DNA from: DATADD01 sp046262355 | Lineage (GTDB): Bacteria; Actinomycetota; CADDZG01; WHSQ01 | Assembly: GCA_046262355.1 (NCBI GenBank) | Contig: JBHEMX010000041.1 | Span: 1 to 8,531, forward strand | Length of the DNA: 8,531 nt | Direction of reading: 5' to 3' | Shown: piece by piece, positions 1 through 5,485 of the stretch | How the letters are laid out: each line of letters starts with the position of its first letter | How positions within the stretch are numbered: position 1 is the stretch's first letter | Made by a program: the position numbers and the translations under genes | Notes under the pieces: model-generated | Databases searched by the model: none | What the model was told of the DNA's origin: nothing | What the model saw: the letters and a program-made list of their open reading frames with translations, nothing else

Positions 1-660
1 CAGAGCTCCGGGTGGTTCGAGGCGTATCTAGGCGTCCGCAGCAACAAGGACGCGCTGCCGGCTTATGGATGGGTGTTCCCGGTAGGCGACGGAACGGTGA
101 ACGCGGGCGTCGGGTTGCTCTCGACCTTCGGGGCGTGGCGAGAGGTGAACCTCCATACGCTTCAGAAAGAGTTCATCGAGGTCCTGCCCAAGGAGTGGGA
201 GATCAACGCCGAGACGGTGTGCTCGAAACCGCGGGCGGGCCGACTCTTCATGGCCGGCAGCGTGTGGCCGCCCCACGGGCCGGGCTTCCTCCTGACCGGC
301 GACGCTGCCGGGATGATCAACCCCTGCAATGGCGAGGGCATCGCGTACGGCTACGAAACCGGACGCACCGCCGGACGGCATCTCGATGAGGCTTTGCGCT
401 CCGGATCGTCCCCATCGCTCCCCGGCTACACCGAGGAATTGGAGGCCACCTACGGGGCCTACTATCGGCTTGGGCGACGGTTCGTAAAGTTGATCGGGCA
501 CCCCATGCTCATGGAAAAACTCGTGTCGCTGGGGATGCGCTCTCACGCGTTGATGAGCTTCACCTTGACGATGCTGGGCAACCTCGAAGATCCCAAGGAC
601 CACAGTGGAGAGCAAAACGTGATGAAGTTCCTCAAGAAGCTTGCGGAGTGGAAGCCGTGA
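1..660 (+). CDS. Geranylgeranyl reductase family FAD-dependent oxidoreductase, C-terminal part (5' truncated)
   Basis: The reading frame is open from base 1 to a TGA at 658-660, giving 219 residues of a protein whose N-terminus, including the expected Rossmann FAD-binding GxGxxG, lies before the window. Visible family features are a beta-rich stretch YGWVFPVGDGTVNAGVG (fragment residues 22-38) and the second FAD-contact motif GDAAGMINPCNGEGI (residues 100-114), both typical of geranylgeranyl reductases in the p-hydroxybenzoate-hydroxylase-like flavoprotein superfamily. Known members reduce double bonds in isoprenoid chains of chlorophyll, archaeal lipids or menaquinone (MenJ in mycobacteria). 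The gene overlaps the start of nuoA by four bases, so the two are probably co-transcribed. From that position I infer a role in saturating the menaquinone side chain used by complex I. The substrate cannot be told from sequence, and another prenyl lipid is possible. No membrane segment is evident in the part seen. Confidence 0.88.
   Translation, partial: QSSGWFEAYLGVRSNKDALPAYGWVFPVGDGTVNAGVGLLSTFGAWREVNLHTLQKEFIEVLPKEWEINAETVCSKPRAGRLFMAGSVWPPHGPGFLLTGDAAGMINPCNGEGIAYGYETGRTAGRHLDEALRSGSSPSLPGYTEELEATYGAYYRLGRRFVKLIGHPMLMEKLVSLGMRSHALMSFTLTMLGNLEDPKDHSGEQNVMKFLKKLAEWKP
645..648 (+). promoter_or_regulatory. Ribosome binding site deciding the nuoA start
   Basis: GGAG lies 8 bases before the GTG at 657. 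The earlier in-frame GTG at 648 overlaps this GGAG and has only weaker purine matches ahead of it. This spacing favours 657 as the nuoA start. Confidence 0.55.
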
Positions 661-1028
661 CGCTGCCTGCCTACTTACCCATCCTGTTCTTGCTTGTCCT
701 TTCGACGGCGTTCGCCGGGGGATCGATCTACGTGTCGTCGAAGCTCAGCCCCCGCAACTGGACGGCCGCGAAGCTCGCTCCTTACGAGTGCGGCATCACG
801 CCCGAGCCCGGACATGATCAGGAACGCGAGCGGTTCCCGGTGAAGTTCTATCTCGTTGCGATGCTCTTCATCGTTTTCGATATTGAGACAGCCTTCATGT
901 ATCCGTGGGCGGTCGCCTATCACGAGCTGCAGATGTTCGGGCTCATCGAGATGGGTGCATTCCTTGGGATCCTCCTCGCCGCTTACGCGTACGTGTGGAA
1001 GAAAGGTGCGCTCGAGTGGGTGGAGTAA
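657..1028 (+). CDS. nuoA: NADH-quinone oxidoreductase subunit A
   Basis: NuoA is a small membrane subunit of complex I that sits next to NuoH and NuoJ and helps shape the quinone entry and coupling region. The 123-residue protein has three hydrophobic segments, at about residues 6-28, 62-84 and 91-114, the usual NuoA topology and length. The first loop carries the family motif YECG (43-46) and the second helix carries FDIE (74-77), whose Asp75 and Glu77 match the conserved acidic pair of bacterial NuoA. I chose the GTG at 657 because it has a well-spaced GGAG and forms a GTGA overlap with the preceding stop. The GTG at 648 would add three residues. The gene overlaps nuoB by 13 bases. A TTA leucine codon occurs at 675-677, which is uncommon in GC-rich genes, and the region 841-900 is clearly poorer in GC than the rest of the operon. 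Confidence 0.96.
   Translation: MTLPAYLPILFLLVLSTAFAGGSIYVSSKLSPRNWTAAKLAPYECGITPEPGHDQERERFPVKFYLVAMLFIVFDIETAFMYPWAVAYHELQMFGLIEMGAFLGILLAAYAYVWKKGALEWVE
1004..1008 (+). promoter_or_regulatory. Ribosome binding site for nuoB inside nuoA
   Basis: AGGTG, complementary to the 3' end of 16S rRNA, lies 7 bases before the GTG at 1016. It supports a nuoB start inside the last codons of nuoA. The frame stays open upstream as far as 905, but those extra codons are nuoA sequence read out of frame. Confidence 0.5.
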
Positions 1029-1507
1029 GCGACGTTGTAGGTGCGAACTTCGTAACGACTCAGCTGGACAAGTTGGTCAACTGGGCGCGTCGTTCGTCGC
1101 TCATGCCGATGACCTTCGGGCTTGCTTGCTGCGCGATCGAGATGATGGCCTCGACGATGCCTCGGCACGACCTCGCACGTTTCGGGATGGAGGCATTCCG
1201 AGCGTCCCCCCGTCAGTCGGACCTGATGATCGTCGCGGGCCGCGTGTCGCAGAAGATGGCGCCGATCCTCCGCAACGTCTACGACCAGATGACGGAGCCG
1301 AAGTGGGTCATCTCGATGGGCGCCTGTGCGTCGAGCGGCGGCATGTTCAATAACTACGCATTGGTCCAGGGAGTGGACTCGATCGTGCCGGTGGACATCT
1401 ACGTCCCCGGCTGCCCGCCTCGTCCCGAGATGCTGATCGACGGCATCATGCTGCTGCACGAAAGCATCAAGCAGGGCAACTACTCGGCCAAGAGGGTCGC
1501 GGGATAG
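1016..1507 (+). CDS. nuoB: NADH-quinone oxidoreductase subunit B (cluster N2 subunit)
   Basis: NuoB carries the terminal [4Fe-4S] cluster N2, which hands electrons to quinone at the interface with NuoD. The 163-residue product has the diagnostic tandem cysteines in FGLACCAIEMM (Cys38, Cys39), then Cys104 in SMGACASSGGMF and Cys133 in VPGCPPRPE. The spacings of 66 and 29 residues after the tandem pair match those of Thermus Nqo6 as I recall them, so all N2 ligands are present. The protein is soluble with no transmembrane segment and of normal family length. The GTG at 1016 is the only plausible start between the family's conserved N-terminal stretch (LDKLVNWARRSS) and upstream out-of-frame sequence. 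It overlaps nuoA by 13 bases. The stop at 1505-1507 shares one base with the nuoC start. Confidence 0.97.
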   Translation: MGGVSDVVGANFVTTQLDKLVNWARRSSLMPMTFGLACCAIEMMASTMPRHDLARFGMEAFRASPRQSDLMIVAGRVSQKMAPILRNVYDQMTEPKWVISMGACASSGGMFNNYALVQGVDSIVPVDIYVPGCPPRPEMLIDGIMLLHESIKQGNYSAKRVAG

Positions 1508-2052
1508 TGCAACCTCCTGCACCGACGAAGGCGAAAGACTGGGGTGACGTCGCCCGCTCTCTCGAGAAGGAGGGATGGTGGCTCGCCGACCTCTGTGGGC
1601 TCGACCGGCTGAGCCTTGGGGGCGACCATCGTTTCGTCGTCGTCGTCCAGCTACTTCAGCGCGAGCGCAGGGCCCGTAAGACCGTGCACGTGGCCGCCGC
1701 CGGAGACCCTCCCGCAGTGCCTTCCATCGTGGAGGTATGGCCGAGCGCGGCCAACATGGAGCGCGAGGCGTTCGACATGTTCGGCATCCGTTTCGAGGGG
1801 CATCCGAACCTCTCTAGGATCCTGATGCCGGACGAGTGGGAGGGACACCCGCTGCGCAAGGACTACGGCGTCGGGAAGGTCCCCGTGGAGTTCGTCCCGC
1901 AGCCCTTCATGCAGGTGGATTCGCCGGGGCAATCGCCTCAGAGTGAAGAGGCACGCCGTGCGGTCGACGCTCTGGGCCAGAGCGGGCAGCCCCGGCGTCA
2001 CTCGTTCGACTCCCCGGCGGCGACGCCTCCCGGCGAGGACGGCGCTCGGTGA
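1507..2052 (+). CDS. nuoC: NADH-quinone oxidoreductase subunit C (30 kDa subunit)
   Basis: NuoC is a cofactor-free peripheral-arm subunit that packs against NuoD and helps hold the connecting module together. The 181-residue protein contains the 30-kDa-subunit signature: EREAFDMFGIRFEGHP at residues 85-100, followed by LSRILMPDEWEGHPLRKDY (102-120). It is a stand-alone gene, not the NuoCD fusion found in enterobacteria. After about residue 135 the conserved domain ends and a roughly 45-residue tail rich in Ser, Pro, Gln, Gly and Arg follows, probably disordered. The start is a GTG at 1507 that shares its G with the nuoB TAG, and GAGGG at 1492-1496 lies 10 bases upstream. The stop overlaps the nuoD start by four bases (GTGA). 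Confidence 0.96.
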   Translation: MQPPAPTKAKDWGDVARSLEKEGWWLADLCGLDRLSLGGDHRFVVVVQLLQRERRARKTVHVAAAGDPPAVPSIVEVWPSAANMEREAFDMFGIRFEGHPNLSRILMPDEWEGHPLRKDYGVGKVPVEFVPQPFMQVDSPGQSPQSEEARRAVDALGQSGQPRRHSFDSPAATPPGEDGAR

Positions 2053-3290
2053 GCCGCTCGCAGGAGCTCGTCGCGACGATCGAGGAGCGGGGCCGCGGGG
2101 CCTTCGTCGAGTCTTACGACCGCGACGACGAGCGCATGACGATCAACATGGGCCCGGTGCATCCCTCCACGCACGGGGTGCTGCGGCTGCTCCTCGAGCT
2201 CGACGCCGAGACCGTGACGGCATGCGAGCCGATCATCGGCTACCTGCACACCGGCATCGAGAAGGAGTGCGAGGACCAGACGTGGCGCGCCGCGATCACG
2301 GCGGTCACGCGCATGGACTACCTCGCCCAGTTCTTCAACGAGCATGCCTACTCGCTGGCGGTCGAGCAGCTCCTGGACCTGGAGGTCCCGAGGCGCGGCC
2401 GCTACATCCGGATGTTGATGTCCGAGATGAATCGGCTGTCGTCACATCTCGTGTGGTTCGGGACTCAAGGCCTCGACATGGGCGCGATGTCGGCTGTGTT
2501 CTACGGGTTCCGGGAGCGGGAGATGATCCTGGACTTCTTCGAGATGGTCACCGGTCTCCGCATGAACAACGGCTACATCATCCCCGGAGGTGTATGGGAA
2601 GACCTGCCGGAGGACTGGGAGGACGCCGTCTCGAACATCGTGCGCGTGATCCCTGCGCGCCTCGACGAGTACGAAGAGCTGTTGTCGGAGAACCCCATCT
2701 TCCTCGAGCGCACGAAAGGCGTCGGCGCAGTCACTGCGGACGAGGCGAACGCAACCGGGGCAAGCGGACCCATAGCTCGTGCCGCCGGGGTCGACTGGGA
2801 CCTCCGTCGAGACATGCCCTACGAGTGCTACGACGAGCTGGAGTTTGACGTCCCCCTTGCAACCGAGGGCGACGTCTACGCGCGCTACGCGGTCCGGATC
2901 GAGGAGATGCGTCAATCGGCAAGGCTGATCGATCAGCTCTTGAACGCGATGCCTGAAGGTGACTTCAAGAACATGGACCCTAAGGTGACGCCGCCTCCCC
3001 GTTCTGAGTTGAACCGCTCGATGGAGGCGGTGATCCACCACTTCAAGCTTGTCACCCAGGGCTACGCGGTACCAGAGGGTGAGGTCTACGCGGCGGTCGA
3101 GTCGCCGCGCGGCGAGCTCGGTGCATACGTCGTCTCCGATGGAGGCTCGGCCCCCTATCGCGTCCATGTGCGGGATCCCTCGTTCGTGAACCTGCAGACG
3201 TTGTCGCCCATGGTGATAGGAGGTCTCGTCGCCGACCTCATCGCGTCGATCGCCTCGATCGACCCCATCATGGGAGGCGTCGACCGATGA
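2049..3290 (+). CDS. nuoD: NADH-quinone oxidoreductase subunit D (49 kDa, quinone-binding subunit)
   Basis: NuoD forms most of the quinone pocket with NuoB and is related to the large subunit of [NiFe] hydrogenases, without the metal centre. The 413-residue product is close in length to Thermus Nqo4. GPVHPSTHGVLR begins at residue 35, and His42 corresponds to the quinone-contacting His38 of Nqo4. Tyr91 in RMDYL corresponds to Nqo4 Tyr87. The 49-kDa signature YLHTGIEK occupies 65-72. Later conserved blocks include VDWDLRRDMPY and GELGAYVVSDGG, and the protein ends DPIMGGVDR as expected. The motif usually written GPQHPSTHG has Val in place of Gln here. The GTG start at 2049 overlaps the nuoC stop (GTGA), with GAGG about 10 bases upstream. 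The stop overlaps the nuoE ATG. Confidence 0.97.
   Translation: MSRSQELVATIEERGRGAFVESYDRDDERMTINMGPVHPSTHGVLRLLLELDAETVTACEPIIGYLHTGIEKECEDQTWRAAITAVTRMDYLAQFFNEHAYSLAVEQLLDLEVPRRGRYIRMLMSEMNRLSSHLVWFGTQGLDMGAMSAVFYGFREREMILDFFEMVTGLRMNNGYIIPGGVWEDLPEDWEDAVSNIVRVIPARLDEYEELLSENPIFLERTKGVGAVTADEANATGASGPIARAAGVDWDLRRDMPYECYDELEFDVPLATEGDVYARYAVRIEEMRQSARLIDQLLNAMPEGDFKNMDPKVTPPPRSELNRSMEAVIHHFKLVTQGYAVPEGEVYAAVESPRGELGAYVVSDGGSAPYRVHVRDPSFVNLQTLSPMVIGGLVADLIASIASIDPIMGGVDR
3273..3277 (+). promoter_or_regulatory. Strong ribosome binding site for nuoE
   Basis: GGAGG lies 9 bases before the ATG at 3287, inside the last codons of nuoD (Met-Gly-Gly-Val). It is the clearest Shine-Dalgarno sequence in the window, and nuoE is the only complete nuo gene other than nuoG with an ATG start. 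Confidence 0.55.
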
Positions 3291-4018
3291 CGCCCGGCGG
3301 CAGCGGCAGACGCGCCACGGTCGAGACGCCGCGCGCGCCGAGCGACATCAGATCCGAGGAGTTCCGGCGCCAGGCCGAGGCGATCGTCGCGCGCTATCCG
3401 AACTCACACTCGGCAACCCTGCCGCTGATGTTCCTGGCTCAATCCGTCGAGGGCTACGTGACCGAGGAGGGCATGCGCGTCGTCGCCGAGATCCTCGACC
3501 TCACGCCGGCGCAGGTGCTCGCCGCGGGCAGCTTCTACACGATGCTGAAGAGAAGACCACAGGGCGAGTACCTGATCTCTGTGTGCCGCAACATCTCGTG
3601 CACCCACATGGGGGCGCGCGCGGTCATAGCGGCCTTCGAGGACCGGCTCGGGATCCCTCCCGGCGAGACCACATCGGACGAACGGTTCACGCTCGAGACC
3701 GCGGAGTGCCTCGCGACATGTGACGGGGCGCCCACTCTGCAGATCAACTACGAGGACTTCTACCGGGTGTCGCCCGAGGATGCGCGTGCGCTCGTGGACA
3801 AGCTCGAGGCCGGCGAGCCTGTGACCAGCGTGCGAGGCGAGGTCGTCAAGACCCACAGGGAGGTCTCGCACGAGGTGGCCACGTCCGGCCTGCGCGTCCC
3901 GGGCACCGCGGGGGACCAGGTGGAGCGAACCATCGGCGGCGAGTCTCCGCGCGCCGACACCGCGCCCGGGTTCCGCCCCAAGGCGCGCGGCGACACGGGG
4001 GAGAGCGACGGTGGTTGA
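3287..4018 (+). CDS. nuoE: NADH-quinone oxidoreductase subunit E (24 kDa, [2Fe-2S] N1a)
   Basis: NuoE carries the [2Fe-2S] cluster N1a, which lies near FMN and off the main electron path. The 243-residue protein has an N-terminal helical region (about 20-90) and a thioredoxin-like ferredoxin domain (about 93-175). All four ligands are present: Cys100 and Cys105 in SVCRNISCTH, and Cys141 and Cys145 in AECLATCDGAP. From about residue 180 there is an extra ~64-residue tail, charged and rich in Gly, Pro and Ser with no family match, making the protein longer than the roughly 160-180 residues of compact homologues. As I recall, long NuoE proteins also occur in other actinobacteria. The ATG at 3287 overlaps the nuoD stop (ATGA) and has a strong GGAGG. 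The 3' end overlaps nuoF by eight bases. Confidence 0.96.
   Translation: MTPGGSGRRATVETPRAPSDIRSEEFRRQAEAIVARYPNSHSATLPLMFLAQSVEGYVTEEGMRVVAEILDLTPAQVLAAGSFYTMLKRRPQGEYLISVCRNISCTHMGARAVIAAFEDRLGIPPGETTSDERFTLETAECLATCDGAPTLQINYEDFYRVSPEDARALVDKLEAGEPVTSVRGEVVKTHREVSHEVATSGLRVPGTAGDQVERTIGGESPRADTAPGFRPKARGDTGESDGG
3997..4003 (+). promoter_or_regulatory. Ribosome binding site for nuoF
   Basis: A GGGGGAG run lies just before the GTG at 4011, with 7-8 bases between. It sits in the tail codons of nuoE and supports the 8-base nuoE/nuoF overlap. Confidence 0.45.
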
Positions 4019-5393
4019 GGAGACGCGCGTCGTGATGCGCCGCTTGCGCGAGTTCCCGGAGGACTCCTGGACGATCGATCGGGCGCTCGACGACGGCGGC
4101 TATGAGGCCGCGCGCAAAGCCGTCACGACGCTGTCTCCGGAGGACGTCGTCGAGACGGTCAAGGCGTCGGGTCTGCGCGGCCGAGGTGGCGCCGGGTTCC
4201 CCACGGGGGTGAAGTGGTCGTTCGTCCCTAAGGACGTGTTCCCGAAGTACATCGTCGTCAACCATGACGAGGGCGAGCCCGGCACGTTCAAGGACCGGGA
4301 GATCGCGGAGAGCGACCCGCACGGCCTCCTCGAGGGCATCGCGATTGCGGCGTGGGCGAACGGTGCGAACAAGGCGTTCATCTATTGCCGCGGCGAGTTC
4401 GCGCTCGGGGCACGCCGCCTCGACTCTGCGATCAGGGCCGCTTACGACAAGGGCTTCCTCGGAGAGGGCATCTTCGGCTCGAAGTTCGATCTCGATATCG
4501 TGCTGCACCGCGGCGCCGGTGCGTACATCTGTGGCGAGGAGTCGGCTCTGCTGGACTCGCTCGAGGGCTATCGGGGCCAACCGCGTCTGCGTCCACCGTT
4601 CCCCGCCGTCAAGGGCCTCTACGGCCGCCCGACGGTCGTCAACAACACCGAGACGATCGCGACGCTGCCGGCGATCATCACCAACGGTCCCGATTGGTTC
4701 CGACGATGGGGCACCGAGAAGTCGCCCGGCACCAAGGTCCTGTCCGTCTCGGGGCATGTGAAGAGGCCGGCCAACTACGAGGTGCCGCTGGGAACCTCGC
4801 TCGGCGACGTGCTGGAGCTCGCCGGCGGGATGCGCAACGGAGAGGTCAAGGCGATCATCCCGGGCGGTGCGAGCGCCCCTCTGCTCACGTCGACGGACGT
4901 CGACGTCGACTTCGAGTCGCTGCAGGAGGCCGGCACGATGCTCGGCTCCGGCGCCGTCGTGTTCATGGACGAGACGACATGCATGGTGCGCAACGCCCTC
5001 GTCACGACGGAGTTCTTCGAGCACGAGTCGTGCGGCAAGTGCACGCCCTGTCGCGAGGGGACGTGGTGGGCCGTGAAGATCCTCGAGCGCATCGAGCATG
5101 GCGAGGGACGCCGGGAGGACCTCGATCTCATGCTCGACATCGCCGACGGCATCGACGGGAGGTCGTTCTGTCCTCTCGGGGATGCGGCGTCGTGGGCGCT
5201 GCGGTCGAACGTGAAGGAGTTCCGCGCTGAGTTCGAGCGCCATGTGGTCGAGGGCCGCTGCCCCTTCGGGGACGAGCATCGCACTTTTCCCGGCCCCCGC
5301 GACGGAGGTGGGGGAGCTACCGGGTTGGGCGACGCCGGCGCGCACCCGCAGCCATCCGCGGGCATCCCTTCGGACCCGAAGGACGCGTCATGA
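4011..5393 (+). CDS. nuoF: NADH-quinone oxidoreductase subunit F (51 kDa, NADH/FMN/N3 subunit)
   Basis: NuoF oxidises NADH, holds FMN and passes electrons through [4Fe-4S] cluster N3. The 460-residue product shows the FMN/NADH glycine-rich motif GRGGAGFPTG (57-66), the acidic FMN-site loop NHDEGEPGTFKDR (84-96) and the NADH-binding GAGAYICGEESALLDSLEG (from residue 168). The N3 ligands are Cys341, Cys344 and Cys347 in SCGKCTPCREG, and Cys387 in SFCPLGD. The usual Ala after Asn in the acidic loop is His85 here. The last ~40 residues, after RCPFGDEH, are a Gly/Pro-rich tail outside the family core. The GTG at 4011 is preceded by a GGGGGA run. Unlike every other junction, nuoF does not touch the next gene: 81 bases with a hairpin separate it from nuoG. 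Confidence 0.96.
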   Translation: MVEETRVVMRRLREFPEDSWTIDRALDDGGYEAARKAVTTLSPEDVVETVKASGLRGRGGAGFPTGVKWSFVPKDVFPKYIVVNHDEGEPGTFKDREIAESDPHGLLEGIAIAAWANGANKAFIYCRGEFALGARRLDSAIRAAYDKGFLGEGIFGSKFDLDIVLHRGAGAYICGEESALLDSLEGYRGQPRLRPPFPAVKGLYGRPTVVNNTETIATLPAIITNGPDWFRRWGTEKSPGTKVLSVSGHVKRPANYEVPLGTSLGDVLELAGGMRNGEVKAIIPGGASAPLLTSTDVDVDFESLQEAGTMLGSGAVVFMDETTCMVRNALVTTEFFEHESCGKCTPCREGTWWAVKILERIEHGEGRREDLDLMLDIADGIDGRSFCPLGDAASWALRSNVKEFRAEFERHVVEGRCPFGDEHRTFPGPRDGGGGATGLGDAGAHPQPSAGIPSDPKDAS

Positions 5394-5396
5394 CAC

Positions 5397-5445
5397 CTCG
5401 AGTGGGTGCTGAGATGCCGAATACGGGATCTGCCACCCACTCGAG
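5397..5445 (+). repeat. Perfect 12-bp inverted repeat forming an extended hairpin between nuoF and nuoG
   Basis: The left arm CTCGAGTGGGTG (5397-5408) is exactly complementary to the right arm CACCCACTCGAG (5434-5445). Inside, AGAT (5412-5415) can pair with ATCT (5428-5431), and CCG (5417-5419) with CGG (5424-5426), closing an AATA tetraloop. The whole 49 bases therefore fold into one long, slightly interrupted stem. It starts three bases after the nuoF stop. No T-run follows, so it does not look like a canonical intrinsic terminator, and full termination here would cut off nuoG and the rest of the operon. An mRNA-stability, processing, attenuation or translation-control role is possible and is inference. 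Confidence 0.8.
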
Positions 5446-5485
5446 TGAGGATCGCGCGCTCGCGGGGGACCGAGATGCCGGATAA
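5414..5485 (+). other. Candidate 23-codon leader mini-ORF overlapping the nuoG start
   Basis: An ATG at 5414, within the upper stem of the nuoF-nuoG hairpin, opens a 23-codon frame that ends at TAA 5483-5485. That is 11 bases past the first base of nuoG and in a different frame. The peptide begins MPNTGSATHSSEDR and is hydrophilic with no recognisable motif. A weak GGGTG (5404-5408), itself in the hairpin's left arm, is the only ribosome-binding candidate. The arrangement would suit translational coupling by termination and re-initiation. A short open frame in GC-rich DNA can also be chance, and there is no evidence here that it is translated. Confidence 0.3.
5464..5469 (+). promoter_or_regulatory. 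Ribosome binding site deciding the nuoG start
   Basis: A GGGGGA run ends 5 bases before the ATG at 5475. The in-frame upstream GTGs at 5406 and 5445 lie within the hairpin arms and would add 23 or 10 residues that do not resemble NuoG, so 5475 is preferred. Confidence 0.5.

Noticed and set aside
1637..1649. CGT/GTC triplet run in nuoC
   Set aside because: It encodes four consecutive Val residues in a beta strand using the preferred GTC codon, and is not a microsatellite of note.
1750..1764. NuoC Asn83 where an aromatic residue often precedes the ERE motif
   Set aside because: This position varies among NuoC families and the rest of the signature is intact, so I do not regard it as a defect.
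1943..2848. 301-codon plus-strand frame across the nuoC/nuoD boundary
   Set aside because: It is an out-of-frame reading of nuoC and nuoD, extremely Arg-rich, while nuoD in the other frame is complete and conserved.
4887..4910. GTCGAC-rich tandem repeat in nuoF
   Set aside because: It codes for the in-frame TSTDVDVD of a variable NuoF loop. It is short and expected from GAC/GTC codon preference.
3846..5345. 499-codon open frame on the minus strand opposite nuoF
   Set aside because: Long antisense frames are a by-product of GC-rich codon bias. The translation is Arg/Ala/Leu-rich with no family features, while the plus strand encodes an intact NuoF with all cofactor motifs.
5397..5445. Intrinsic transcription terminator after nuoF
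   Set aside because: The hairpin is strong, but the following bases (TGAGGATCGCG) have no T-tract, and stopping here would separate nuoG-N from their promoter. Partial attenuation is left open in the findings.
5411..5480. Small mobile element flanked by the GAGATGCCG direct repeats
   Set aside because: The inverted repeat (5397-5445) does not lie between the direct repeats as a transposon end pair would, and similarity of the copies continues past the nine bases.
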